Shown here: positions 32,204-41,728 of the stretch, one piece after another
Position numbering within the stretch: position 1 is the stretch's first letter
Layout of the letters: each line of letters opens with the position of its first letter
Assembly: GCA_964587755.1 (NCBI GenBank)
Contig: CAZPMC010000016.1
Location: 1-46,997, forward strand
Origin: CAZPMC01 sp964587755
Lineage (GTDB): Bacteria > Bacillota > Clostridia > Acetivibrionales > DTU013
Length of the DNA stretch: 46,997 nt
Reading direction: 5' to 3'
The notes under the pieces: model-generated
What the model was told of the DNA's origin: nothing
Seen by the model: only the letters and a program-made list of their open reading frames with translations
The model's database searches: none
Position numbers and translations under genes: made by a program

Positions 32204-35182
32204 TTGGATAAATTATTTTATAAAGCATTAAAACGGAAAACAACAGCGTGGATTTTAACAATTGCTATTTTGTCAATTGGGATATCATATTTTGGCACAG
32301 GCTTTGTCAAAGCTGAGCAGGCGCCTGAGCAGGTTTACTACGGCAGCAGTGAAGCTGCGTCGATATTAACAAATCTGAATTATTCCGACATAACGGGAAG
32401 AAACATATGGTCAAAGGAAGCCATATACCAAACAGGTGCCTTAGGCATAGTTAAAAACCCTGGCGGGGCTTCTAGAACATTCGGAAGGACTGTACCTGTT
32501 TCAAAAGAGGAAGCCCTTGGAATTGTTTTTAGGGCTTCCGGCCGCGAGGCAGAAGCTTATGAGCTTGGAGTCGCCATAAACAATATGAGGTTTGGAGATA
32601 ACAAGAAAACAGATCCTTTGGAAGTAATGTATGATGGATTTCTACAACTGGCAGCAAATGAAGGTTTGATTTCCGCTCAGGATTTAGCTGATGCTTTTTC
32701 GTCAGAACAGGGACAGCTTCCGCCTGACAGCTTCAGAAGAAAAAGCCCGGCTCAAAGGCAGGAAATAGCATATTGGCTGGCAAGGGCATTGAACATTGAG
32801 CCTGTCAGAGAGCATATTGAGCTTTTGAATTACACAGACTGGAGAACAATCGATCCCGATAAGGCTTCTTATATGGAAGCAATATTGAGACAAGGAATAA
32901 TGAACGGAAGCGGAGGCCGCATAAATCCAAGGCAGGCTGTCACACGGGAGCAGGGAGCCCAAATAATTAAGAACGCTGATAGTGCGGTTCTAACAGCACT
33001 ATCCTATATAAAAAATCAAGGCATAGTAGAGGATATAGTAGCAACACGGGACTATTCAGGTGAAACAGCCAAATCAGGAAAGAATATTATACTAAGGAAT
33101 GTGAACGGCAGAGTGTCATCAATTCTGACTGATGTATTGTCGAGTAATGGTTCCGGGACAAAGAATGAAAACAGTGGAGCGGCGGTATCTTCGCAAAACG
33201 GTGAGCTGGTTGTTTATAAAGACGGGATATTAGGCAATAGCAGCCTTCTTAAAAAAGGCGACAGACTTCAATTTATAACTGACAGTGAAGGGACAGTAAA
33301 GTATGTTGATGTTGTATCAAATGTCAACAGCATTAAATATGTGGCGGCACAGGTCAATTCAGTAGATGCAGCCAACCTTAGGATGAATGTTTCCGAATTA
33401 TTTAACATGGACTACCCGGATTTGGACAGCATCAGCGGTGATGTTTCATTTACAGGTGCAGCTGGTGACAATACAATATACTTGATAGCAGCTAATGCAG
33501 CTATTACGGTTAACGGTAAGGTTTCTTCATTGAAGGACGTTACAAATGACGCTACTGCAATTTTAACAATAGACAGAAACAATATTGTTAAGGAAATACA
33601 ATGCGTTGATTTTGGCATAAATGCGGAAGCAAGAAGAATTGTCAGAGGAATTGTGCAAGAAAACAATCCTGACCTGGGATATATTACTTTATACAATGAA
33701 GACGGTTCAGGTACGGGAACAAGCAACGAGATATTTTTGCGCACATTCAACTATGTTGACCAGGATAGAACCGAGGTCTTCAGAAATCATAAAATTACTA
33801 CTCCCGACAGTATACAAAGCGGTGATACAGCGTATATAAAGCTTGATGACAATGGCGATATTGCATCTATAAGCGTTGTAGACAATTATATTGTCAGATA
33901 CGCAAAAATTTTGTCAAAGCTTAATTCTAGCATAGCTGTTGAATATGACGACGGGACACAGCAGGTTCTTGCGCTTAAGGACGATATTCCAGTCGTCAGG
34001 GACAAGGCTTTGGTGGGAATTAATGCTTTGAGGGAGTCAGACAGGGTCAGATTACTTATAAATGATACTGAAAAATCCACCGATGTAAAACAAATTACAA
34101 TTGAAAGCCAAGAGCACTATATAAGCAATATATATAAAGGAATAATAACGAAAATAGACGATATGTCCGACCGGGTAACTGTCATGGGATTGAGGTCTTT
34201 CGATAAGGGAAATTGGAAGCTGACAGACAGGAAGGGCTTTACAACACTCCCCTTGGCTGAGAGCTTTAGAATTTATTCGGGGGATAAACTGCTGGATTTG
34301 GAAACCGCTAATGAATTATATTATTCAAACGAAGCATATTTAGCCGTGGAGAAAGGTTATGGCGGAGAGGAAAAGGTTGTACTTCTTTCCTATAGGGACA
34401 GTCAGGATACATTGGTTCCGATCACTGGTGACAGCATATCTGATATAGTATCCGGCTCCGGCAGCTTTAGATTAATGAAGGAAGACAAAGTGGTTAACTA
34501 TACACCGGGAAGTATTGTTGTAAAACATGGACGGCTTGTATCCGGAAATAGTCTTGATGTAGATGATAAAGCATATTTAGAGTTAAACAGGGATTATTTA
34601 AGCGGTGACTATTATGCATCGGTTGTTAAGGTTGATGAGCCACAAAGTGCTAATGCTCTTACAATCTACCGCGGAAGAATAAGTCAAATTACAGACGGGA
34701 CCAGCTTTACTGTAGAATCCTTCTCACAACTGACAGGGATAATGTGGCATTACAGTAATACTCCTAAGACCTTTAATATTACATTAAACACAAGAATACT
34801 TGCAGATGAAGGACTCTTGAACACCCGTGATTTTAAGGGCTACGGGGAGAACAGCTATTTGAACAGAACAGTATATATAGTTGCCGATGGAGTAAATGCC
34901 GTTTTGGTAAGCACCGCACCATATGGTACAAGCATAATGAAGGGGACTGTGTATGCAGCACAGGCAGATACATTTTTATTGCGTGATGCGATTATTTACG
35001 ATAGCGGGGCATATATTTGGAAGAGCATTCAAAATGCATCATTTGATATTTTGGCAAATAGTATTGTTATCAAAAATGGTAAGATAGCAAACAGGTCAGA
35101 TATTAAATCAGGTGATGAGGTTAGGGTTTTAAAGAAGGATGCTACTGAAGACGGCTCCGGTTATATAATTTTTGTAGAATAG
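32204..35182 (+). CDS. Large exported S-layer homology domain protein
   Basis: 992 residues. Signal peptide (about 1-38, ending FVKAEQ), then an N-terminal region with three degenerate SLH repeats (about 60-270: YMEAILRQGIMNGSGGRINPRQAVTREQGAQII is the clearest, given as landmark positions about 218-250). The rest is a chain of beta-rich units of about 90-110 residues, each with the pattern G-D-x-V/A-x-x-L-x-x-x-G and ending in a valine-rich strand. SLH domains bind secondary wall polymers, so a surface role is expected. TTG at 32204 is chosen since AAGGAAG lies 8 nt upstream. First of three exported genes in a row. Confidence 0.8.
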   Translation: MDKLFYKALKRKTTAWILTIAILSIGISYFGTGFVKAEQAPEQVYYGSSEAASILTNLNYSDITGRNIWSKEAIYQTGALGIVKNPGGASRTFGRTVPVSKEEALGIVFRASGREAEAYELGVAINNMRFGDNKKTDPLEVMYDGFLQLAANEGLISAQDLADAFSSEQGQLPPDSFRRKSPAQRQEIAYWLARALNIEPVREHIELLNYTDWRTIDPDKASYMEAILRQGIMNGSGGRINPRQAVTREQGAQIIKNADSAVLTALSYIKNQGIVEDIVATRDYSGETAKSGKNIILRNVNGRVSSILTDVLSSNGSGTKNENSGAAVSSQNGELVVYKDGILGNSSLLKKGDRLQFITDSEGTVKYVDVVSNVNSIKYVAAQVNSVDAANLRMNVSELFNMDYPDLDSISGDVSFTGAAGDNTIYLIAANAAITVNGKVSSLKDVTNDATAILTIDRNNIVKEIQCVDFGINAEARRIVRGIVQENNPDLGYITLYNEDGSGTGTSNEIFLRTFNYVDQDRTEVFRNHKITTPDSIQSGDTAYIKLDDNGDIASISVVDNYIVRYAKILSKLNSSIAVEYDDGTQQVLALKDDIPVVRDKALVGINALRESDRVRLLINDTEKSTDVKQITIESQEHYISNIYKGIITKIDDMSDRVTVMGLRSFDKGNWKLTDRKGFTTLPLAESFRIYSGDKLLDLETANELYYSNEAYLAVEKGYGGEEKVVLLSYRDSQDTLVPITGDSISDIVSGSGSFRLMKEDKVVNYTPGSIVVKHGRLVSGNSLDVDDKAYLELNRDYLSGDYYASVVKVDEPQSANALTIYRGRISQITDGTSFTVESFSQLTGIMWHYSNTPKTFNITLNTRILADEGLLNTRDFKGYGENSYLNRTVYIVADGVNAVLVSTAPYGTSIMKGTVYAAQADTFLLRDAIIYDSGAYIWKSIQNASFDILANSIVIKNGKIANRSDIKSGDEVRVLKKDATEDGSGYIIFVE

Positions 35183-35215
35183 GTTAAATACACAAATGTT
35201 GGAGGCATTCAGAAC

Positions 35216-36751
35216 ATGAAGAAGAAAGTATTGACGATTATTTTGCTTTTATTATCTTGCTTGCTTATACCCGCGACGGCGTATGCCAGGGAAGGAATTT
35301 GCGGATACGAAGGCGGAATTTCGTCAGGTGAGGTTCCCGGAAAAACTACATACGACTATAAGGAGGTAACCTTTGTAACAGGGGAACCAGTGGTGCTGGA
35401 AGGCACAATGACTATCAAAAAATCTCAAAGACAGGATAAAACAACTACCACTTATAACTATAATCTGAGAAATGTAGAGAAGGATGCGACACTTACAAGG
35501 ACAGTTGTCTTTGAAACTATTTCCCAGAAGCATGAAAACGGTCAAACGACTGAGACGGCCAGCATTTATAAGACGCCGACCGAAACTCTGAGAATAGGGG
35601 GAGAAACATTTACACTTCTTAGGACTAACGGATACGATTTTACCCGTTCAAATCTCATTGACCACCATCCGGCCGTGGATTTTCATCAAGGCAGCTTGTA
35701 TAGCAGAAAGATATATCAGAAGGGGCCCGCAAGCGACGGCAATACTGTGACTGTGGAGTGCTTAGGCGAGTATAACGGATATGATCAGTATTGGGGAAAT
35801 GCTGAAGCAATTATGTTAAACTATTCAATAATCAGTGAAAGCAACAACGGCGGGATTGCCGACGAATGGGGCGGGACTGCAGAAGTTACAATATCAGCTA
35901 CATCTACCGAGCAGCTTGAGTATCAGAAAAACAAGCCTAATCAGATTAGCTTTGAGGGGAGTTTTTTACAAAGCCGTATGAACAACAACATTCTCAAGTA
36001 CACGGCGAAGCTGCCCGAATTTGATGCTAGGGGTATTTCCACAGATCATATAATTACTTATACGGATAGTTTGATGATTGAAACCTTCCCGGTACAAAAA
36101 AGACTTCCGACTGTTGGCTCAGCGAATATAAGAGGCCATTGGTCAGAAGAAGCCATACGAATCATGTTTGGTCTGGAGGTTTTTAAGGGCAACGGAGCAT
36201 ATTTTAAGCCCGATCAATACATGAGCAGAGCTGAGTTTGCCACTGCCATGGTTAAGATAGCAAAGGAGGTACCCATCGACCCCGCAATTCCAGTCAGAGC
36301 TACTGCATCATCTAGAAGAGCATCTTCAAAGGAACAGGTTATCTCACCATTTGATGATGTTTCCATAGAAAATGCCAGCTTTTCATATATTAAAAGTGCC
36401 TATGAAAGAGGTCTTTTAAACGGCAAGGGAAACAATCTTTTCGGGCCTAATGACACTATTACTAAGGCTGATGCCATAACCGCCATTATCAGGGCATTGG
36501 GGCTTGAATCACTCGCCCCTGATCCTATAGCGGTTACTTCCTTCAGGGATAATGAGCTGATACCGTCATATGCGAGAAATGCAGCATATACTGCACAAAA
36601 ACTTGGACTTCTGAAAGGTGATAGCAGAGGAAACATGAATCCAGGTAAAAAGCTTACTAAGGCTGAAGGTGCGGAGATGTTCAAAAATCTTATCTCATAC
36701 CTCCAAAACGGAATAAGAAAGGACTATAGAGAAAGACTGGTCAATTATTAG
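35216..36751 (+). CDS. Exported protein with three C-terminal SLH domains
   Basis: 511 residues. Signal peptide (about 1-24, ATAYA end), a beta-rich unknown domain (about 25-300), and three SLH repeats (about 305-355, 380-432, 440-495): RGHWSEEAIRIMFGLEVFKG, SPFDDVSIENASFSYIKSAY, and TSFRDNELIPSYARNAAY mark their beginnings. ATG follows GGAGG. The N-terminal domain is not recognised. It likely sits on the cell wall next to the products of its neighbours. Confidence 0.85.
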   Translation: MKKKVLTIILLLLSCLLIPATAYAREGICGYEGGISSGEVPGKTTYDYKEVTFVTGEPVVLEGTMTIKKSQRQDKTTTTYNYNLRNVEKDATLTRTVVFETISQKHENGQTTETASIYKTPTETLRIGGETFTLLRTNGYDFTRSNLIDHHPAVDFHQGSLYSRKIYQKGPASDGNTVTVECLGEYNGYDQYWGNAEAIMLNYSIISESNNGGIADEWGGTAEVTISATSTEQLEYQKNKPNQISFEGSFLQSRMNNNILKYTAKLPEFDARGISTDHIITYTDSLMIETFPVQKRLPTVGSANIRGHWSEEAIRIMFGLEVFKGNGAYFKPDQYMSRAEFATAMVKIAKEVPIDPAIPVRATASSRRASSKEQVISPFDDVSIENASFSYIKSAYERGLLNGKGNNLFGPNDTITKADAITAIIRALGLESLAPDPIAVTSFRDNELIPSYARNAAYTAQKLGLLKGDSRGNMNPGKKLTKAEGAEMFKNLISYLQNGIRKDYRERLVNY

Positions 36752-36808
36752 CCATTTACCGGAGGATTTACTTAAAGATAAGAAATCTATTATGTGAGGG
36801 GTCTTAAT

Positions 36809-38311
36809 TTGAAAAAACATTTTTACAAGCAGAATTTTATAAAAGGCCTGTGCCTTGTCTTGGCTATTTTTATTTTCCTATGCCAACCGGTGCATGTTAA
36901 TGCACAAACAACTGATACAGATATATACAATCTTATGTATCTTCAGGGTATTATGGAATTCATTTATGACCAGTACAGTGGAAGTTATACAGATGATGAG
37001 CTGCTTAAGGGCGCGACAGCAGGTATGTTAAATTCCCTTGATGATTATACTACTTTTTACACGCCCCAGGAGGCTGAGTTATTTTGGGAGGATATGTCGG
37101 GTGAGTTTGGCGGTATTGGTATAGTGATGGAGGTACATAGGGAAGGGATAACCGTTGTAGAGGTCTTTTCCCCTTCGCCTGCCGAGGATGCGGGAATTAT
37201 GCAGGGAGATATGATATTGGAGGCTGATGGTCATAGCCTTTTAAATGCAACAGCAGATGAAGCCGCAAGTATTATCAGAGGGGAGTTAGGTACCAAGGTA
37301 AGACTAAAGGTATTGCCGTGTGGCGGGAAAGAGACAAAATACATAGATGTGGTGAGGGATACGGTAAAAATAAATCCTGTTAAGTACGAGATAAGAGGCG
37401 GAATCGGGTATATCAAGCTGGAAAGGTTTAATGAGAATGCCGATGAGTTTATGACAGAAGCTTTAAATGAAATTGAGAAAAAAGGTATTACTAAAATAAT
37501 ACTGGATCTGCGGGACAATCCGGGAGGGGATGTGGATCAAGCTGTAGCCGTTGCCCGTAAGTTTGTTCCCGAGGGAGTAATCACAACCTTAGATTACAAA
37601 TCAGAGAAATACAGTGACAGAGTATACCGTTCTGAACTGAAAAGCCCGAAATTTGAGCTTGCTGTACTGGTAAACGGTATGAGCGCAAGTGCATCTGAGC
37701 TTCTGTCGGCAGCAGTCCAAGACACCGGTGTTGGAAAACTGGTCGGCACAAAGACCTTTGGAAAAGCTAAGTTCCAAGGGATACTTCCCATATTGACACC
37801 CGATGCTTTTATTAAATACACTAACTTTCTGGGTAAAAGAGTGGTGAATGCATTTGAACTTTATGATTACAGAATCAGCCCTAATGATGATGAAATATTA
37901 GGGTACACGAAAATGACACTGGGTCTTTACTACACTCCAAAAGGAAGGTTGATTGACGGAGTGGGACTTACAGCGGATATAAAAGTCCCAGACCCGAAGC
38001 CTGTATCGGGTATATATATTCCGTATGTTGGCATGCTTACAAGTACCGCGGAGCCCGGATTAAACGGACGGGGAGTTGACATTTTTAATGCTGAAATGAT
38101 ACTAAAGGCGTTGGGTTATAAAATTGGATTGCTGGATAATATTCTTGACACTTCAACTCAGAGGGCAATTAAAGCTTATCAAAAGGATAAAGGCTTAAAT
38201 ATTACAGGCATTCTTGATTTTGAAACCAAAAAGGCATTGAATTCATCCCGCTTAGCGCTAATCGAGGAATACGACAAGCAATATAGCGCTGCATACAAAT
38301 ATTTGAATTAA
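36809..38311 (+). CDS. S41 C-terminal processing protease with PDZ and PG-binding domain
   Basis: 500 residues. Signal/anchor (about 1-32), PDZ domain (about 95-185; GGIGIVMEV, AGIMQGDMIL), S41 protease core (about 190-390) with the serine in NGMSASASELL and lysine in GTKTFGKAKFQ, and a C-terminal PG_binding_1 domain (about 425-485). This is the CtpA/CtpB-like architecture; in Bacillus, CtpB cleaves SpoIVFA during sporulation. Neighbours are SLH proteins and spoIIR, so a role at the wall or in sporulation is possible. TTG at 36809 follows GAGGGG at 7 nt; GTG at 36794 overlaps it. Confidence 0.88.
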   Translation: MKKHFYKQNFIKGLCLVLAIFIFLCQPVHVNAQTTDTDIYNLMYLQGIMEFIYDQYSGSYTDDELLKGATAGMLNSLDDYTTFYTPQEAELFWEDMSGEFGGIGIVMEVHREGITVVEVFSPSPAEDAGIMQGDMILEADGHSLLNATADEAASIIRGELGTKVRLKVLPCGGKETKYIDVVRDTVKINPVKYEIRGGIGYIKLERFNENADEFMTEALNEIEKKGITKIILDLRDNPGGDVDQAVAVARKFVPEGVITTLDYKSEKYSDRVYRSELKSPKFELAVLVNGMSASASELLSAAVQDTGVGKLVGTKTFGKAKFQGILPILTPDAFIKYTNFLGKRVVNAFELYDYRISPNDDEILGYTKMTLGLYYTPKGRLIDGVGLTADIKVPDPKPVSGIYIPYVGMLTSTAEPGLNGRGVDIFNAEMILKALGYKIGLLDNILDTSTQRAIKAYQKDKGLNITGILDFETKKALNSSRLALIEEYDKQYSAAYKYLN

Positions 38312-38360
38312 ATCAAATCCATATCCTTTTATTCTTTCTGCTGCATTTAGTTTACGGAAA

Positions 38361-38389
38361 GTATAAAAATTAGGCAATTTGCCAATACT
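38361..38389 (+). promoter_or_regulatory. Sigma-F-like promoter of spoIIR
   Basis: GTATA (38361-38365), a 15-nt spacer and GCCAATACT (38381-38389) match GYATA-N15-GGnnAnAnT with one mismatch. spoIIR is a known sigma-F target. Confidence 0.55.
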
Positions 38390-38436
38390 TATTATGAAAC
38401 AAAATGGTGCAGCAGGAAGTGCTAGGAGGATAAACC

Positions 38437-39090
38437 ATGAACAAAGCGATACTTTCAGTTGTCGTTGCTTTTATTATTCTGATGGGTTCCTATACTGAGG
38501 ATATAAACCGGGGGTTGTCAGACAATTTAATCAGGCTGCATGTGGTAGCAAGCAGTGATTCTCCGGAGGATCAGTCCTTGAAGAAGAATGTCAGGGATGC
38601 CGTTTTGGCATACATGGAGCAGGAGCTGGACGGTTCAAAGGATGTCGAAGAGTCAAAGGCTATTATTAGCAACAGGATAGATGATATTAAAGCTGTCGCA
38701 CAAAAAGAAATTGCCTCTCAGGGAAGAGATGAGGAAGTTCAGGTTATGCTTGGGAAATATCCCTTTCCCACCAAGGCCTATGGCGATATCATGCTTCCCG
38801 CAGGTAATTATCAGGCATTAAGGGTTGTTATAGGCAACGGAACGGGAGAAAACTGGTGGTGCGTATTGTTTCCACCTCTGTGCTTTGTGGATGTAACCCA
38901 TGGAGTGGTTCCCGATTCTGTGAAAGAAGACCTTAAACAGGTGCTTTCTGAAGAGGAATACGATATTGTGACATCAGCTTCTGAGGAAAGTGATATACCT
39001 GTGAAAATAAAATTCAAGATTGTCGAGCTGCTTCAAGATTCCAGAGTCAGATTTGCCAGTGTCATAAGTAAAATCTTCAAGTCTCAGTGA
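38437..39090 (+). CDS. spoIIR: Stage II sporulation protein R
   Basis: 217 residues. Secreted from the forespore to trigger SpoIIGA-mediated processing of pro-sigma-E in the mother cell. N-terminal export segment (about 1-20), the family's RLHVVASSDSPEDQSLK region and GENWWCVLFPPLCFVD signature are intact. AGGAGG is 7 nt before ATG. It is preceded by its own promoter and stands apart from the S41 gene by 125 bp. Confidence 0.95.
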   Translation: MNKAILSVVVAFIILMGSYTEDINRGLSDNLIRLHVVASSDSPEDQSLKKNVRDAVLAYMEQELDGSKDVEESKAIISNRIDDIKAVAQKEIASQGRDEEVQVMLGKYPFPTKAYGDIMLPAGNYQALRVVIGNGTGENWWCVLFPPLCFVDVTHGVVPDSVKEDLKQVLSEEEYDIVTSASEESDIPVKIKFKIVELLQDSRVRFASVISKIFKSQ

Positions 39091-39103
39091 AAATAACGGG
39101 CAA

Positions 39104-39300
39104 GCTGTAATCGCGACATTACACGGCACCTGAAGCTGCCCGCTCTTAGCAGCTATTAGCGTCCGCATTTGAGCTTGGCAAAGGATAAACAGCCTACAGC
39201 CGTTATTACGCAGATGTCGTCCTTGCAGTTGTGCTGAACCAAAACTTTGCATTCTAACTTCGCCACATTTCACAGTCTGTAAATGTTCCTCATAGGATTA
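39104..39300 (+). repeat. Dispersed intergenic repeat, copy C (blocks X and Z)
   Basis: The 358-bp gap between spoIIR and guaB carries block X on the plus strand (39104-39160: CTGTAAT, CATTACACGG, GAAGCTGCCCGCTC) and block Z (39249-39272, GCATTCTAACTTCGCC then ACATTTCAC), followed by a partial second match to copy A (TTTCACAGTCTGTAAATG, 39268-39285 region). Frames running across it are not genes. The remaining part holds the guaB promoter. Confidence 0.6.
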
Positions 39301-39332
39301 TTGCATCTACTTATTTACCTGCCTTTATTTTC

Positions 39333-39361
39333 TTGACTCTTATAATGCAGGTGTGTATAAT
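39333..39361 (+). promoter_or_regulatory. Sigma-A promoter of guaB
   Basis: TTGACT (39333-39338), 17-nt spacer, TATAAT (39356-39361). A small GGGC/GCCC hairpin follows in the 80-nt leader; no purine-riboswitch core was found. Confidence 0.8.
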
Positions 39362-39448
39362 ATTATCTAATATTTTTCGGGCATAATTGATTATAGCCCT
39401 TTAATTTTAATCGTACTATATTAAGCCATTGGATAGGAGGAATGAAAC

Positions 39449-40945
39449 ATGGCGTTTTATTACAATGAAAGGTCAAGAACTTTTAGTGAATATCTTCTGT
39501 TACCAAATTTGACCACAAGTGATTGCACACCTCAAAACATTGATTTGCGAACTCCGATTGTTAAATTTAAGAAAGGTGAAAAGCCACCTTTAGCCATCAA
39601 CATTCCTCTTGTTTCCGCTATAATGCAAGCTGTATCGGATTCGCGAATGGCTATTGAGCTTGCAAGGTGTGGAGGGCTGTCTTTTATTTATGTTTCGCAG
39701 CCCATAGACCAGCAGGCAGAAATGGTACGAAAGGTTAAGAAATATAAGGCTGGCTTTGTAGTAAGCGATTCAAATCTTAAACCGGATGATACTTTGGCTG
39801 ATGTCCTTGCACTGAAGGAAAAAACCGGTCATTCCACCGTAGGGATTACACATGACGGCACTTCTTCAGGAAAGCTGCTTGGATTAGTCACTAGCAGGGA
39901 TTACAGGGTCAGCAGGATGTCACCGGACATGAAAATACATGAATTCATGACCCCGTTCGAATCATTGATTTATGCAAAAGAAGGTATTACCCTAAAAGAA
40001 GCAAATGATATGATTTGGGATCACAAGTTAAACTGCCTTCCCGTCGTGGATGAAAACCAAAATTTATTGTATATGGTATTCAGGAAGGACTATGACTCTC
40101 ACAAGGAAAATCCGGCAGAGGTTCTTGACTCTCATAAACGCCTTATGACCGGAGCGGGTATAAACACCAGAGATTATAAGGAAAGAGTGCCGGAGCTTGT
40201 AAATGCAGGTGCCGATATTTTATGCGTTGACTCATCGGATGGCTACACAGAGTTTCAGAAGGAAACCATAGAGTGGGTAAAGAATCAATACAATGGAGAA
40301 ATCAAGGTCGGCGGTGGCAATGTAGTTGATGAGGAAGCTTTTATGTACCTGGTTGAGGCGGGAGCAGACTTTGTAAAGGTTGGTATTGGCGGCGGCTCTA
40401 TCTGCATTACCAGGGAACAAAAGGGAATAGGACGCGGTCAAGCAACGGCAGTTATTGAAGTAGCTAAAGCCAGGGATGAGTATTTTAAGAAAACCGGTAT
40501 ATATATTCCGATTTGCTCCGACGGCGGTATAGTACATGACTACCATATGACTCTTGCACTTGCAATGGGAGCAGACTTCATTATGTTGGGCCGATATTTT
40601 GCAAGATTTGATGAAAGCCCTACCAGAAGGCTTAAGCTTGGTAACAACTATGTGAAAGAATACTGGGGAGAAGGTTCAAACAGGGCTCGCAACTGGCAAA
40701 GATATGACATGGGAGGCAGCCAGAAGATGGACTTTGAAGAAGGAGTAGATTCCTATGTTCCATATGCAGGCAAGCTTAAGGACAACCTAGAGATAACTAT
40801 AAGCAAGCTCAAAGCTACTATGTCTACATGTGGTGCTAGAAGCATAAGTGAGCTCCATGAGAAAGCAAGGATGACATTGGTTTCATCCACCAGTATAATC
40901 GAAGGCGGAGCCCATGATGTCATTTTAAAGGACAATGAATCGTAA
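39449..40945 (+). CDS. guaB: Inosine-5'-monophosphate dehydrogenase
   Basis: 498 residues. Oxidises IMP to XMP, the committed step to GTP. A TIM barrel is interrupted by a CBS pair (about 95-220). The catalytic-loop cysteine lies in GIGGGSICITREQKG (about 314-328), followed by the flap RGQATAV, a form seen in eukaryotic-parasite-like and clostridial IMPDHs rather than the common CTTR loop. SDGGIVHDYHM and MLGRYFARFDE continue the barrel. AGGAGG is 8 nt before ATG. Confidence 0.95.
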   Translation: MAFYYNERSRTFSEYLLLPNLTTSDCTPQNIDLRTPIVKFKKGEKPPLAINIPLVSAIMQAVSDSRMAIELARCGGLSFIYVSQPIDQQAEMVRKVKKYKAGFVVSDSNLKPDDTLADVLALKEKTGHSTVGITHDGTSSGKLLGLVTSRDYRVSRMSPDMKIHEFMTPFESLIYAKEGITLKEANDMIWDHKLNCLPVVDENQNLLYMVFRKDYDSHKENPAEVLDSHKRLMTGAGINTRDYKERVPELVNAGADILCVDSSDGYTEFQKETIEWVKNQYNGEIKVGGGNVVDEEAFMYLVEAGADFVKVGIGGGSICITREQKGIGRGQATAVIEVAKARDEYFKKTGIYIPICSDGGIVHDYHMTLALAMGADFIMLGRYFARFDESPTRRLKLGNNYVKEYWGEGSNRARNWQRYDMGGSQKMDFEEGVDSYVPYAGKLKDNLEITISKLKATMSTCGARSISELHEKARMTLVSSTSIIEGGAHDVILKDNES

Positions 40946-40983
40946 TTTTGTTTCTGATATCGAATGTTAAAAACTTCGACAGA

Positions 40984-41012
40984 TTGACAATGCTAAAGTT
41001 GTATTTTATAAT
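40984..41012 (+). promoter_or_regulatory. Sigma-A promoter of greA-lysS
   Basis: TTGACA (40984-40989), 17-nt spacer, TATAAT (41007-41012): perfect consensus. Confidence 0.85.
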
Positions 41013-41129
41013 AGTAAAACTGAAATATACCTATTTTTTGCATTCACCGGTTTTTATTTTAAAAGAATAAATGCAACGCTAATGCATATATTATCAACAC
41101 AAATTTAATCAGTAAAGGAGAGGCTCTAA

Positions 41130-41606
41130 ATGGCAGGCAAGGAAGTCATTCTGACTTACGAGGGCTTGAAAAAGCTGGAGGAAGAGCTCGAGTTCATGAG
41201 AGGTCCCAAGAGGATGGAGATAAAGGAACGAATTAAAGTTGCGCTTTCATTCGGAGACATCTCCGAAAATTCTGAGTATGATGAAGCAAAAAATGAGCAG
41301 GCTTATGTAGAAGGAAGGATTGCCCAGCTAGAGGCGATGCTCAAAAATGCAAGAGTAATAGACGAAGAGGATGTAAGTACGGACAAAGTAACTGTCGGCT
41401 CAAAAGTAACATTGCTTGACATGGAATATGATGAAGAGGTTGTATATACTATAGTTGGCTCGACAGAAGCAGACCCGGCTTCCTCAAAAATATCCAATGA
41501 ATCACCGGTAGGAAGCGCTCTTTTACAAAAAAAGAAGGGGGACATTGTCGAAGCAGTAGTACCAGACGGTGTTTTAAAGTTTAAAATATTAAAAATTGAA
41601 AAATAA
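41130..41606 (+). CDS. greA: Transcription elongation factor GreA
   Basis: 158 residues. It rescues backtracked RNA polymerase by stimulating transcript cleavage. The N-terminal coiled coil (about 10-75) carries the catalytic acidic tip GDISENSEYDEAK, and the C-terminal FKBP-like domain (about 85-155) ends DGVLKFKILKI. Normal length. AAGGAGAGG precedes ATG. lysS follows after 122 bp with a hairpin between. Confidence 0.96.
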   Translation: MAGKEVILTYEGLKKLEEELEFMRGPKRMEIKERIKVALSFGDISENSEYDEAKNEQAYVEGRIAQLEAMLKNARVIDEEDVSTDKVTVGSKVTLLDMEYDEEVVYTIVGSTEADPASSKISNESPVGSALLQKKKGDIVEAVVPDGVLKFKILKIEK

Positions 41607-41655
41607 AGGCAGCCGTAGCCTGTACCAAAGCAATAAAATATTGTATAATATTTAG

Positions 41656-41686
41656 AATAACAGTTTACATTATGTAAGCTGTTATT
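41656..41686 (+). terminator. Weak hairpin between greA and lysS
   Basis: AATAACAGTTTACA (41656-41669) pairs with TGTAAGCTGTTATT (41673-41686) with one G-U pair. The sequence after it is not T-rich, so attenuation or partial read-through is likely. Confidence 0.5.
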
Positions 41687-41728
41687 CTTGCTTAATGTAC
41701 AAAAGAACAGAAAAATTGGAGGTTTCAA

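Noticed and set aside
38974..39273. 99-codon minus-strand frame after spoIIR
   Set aside because: Begins in repeat copy C and overlaps the end of spoIIR; no ribosome site.
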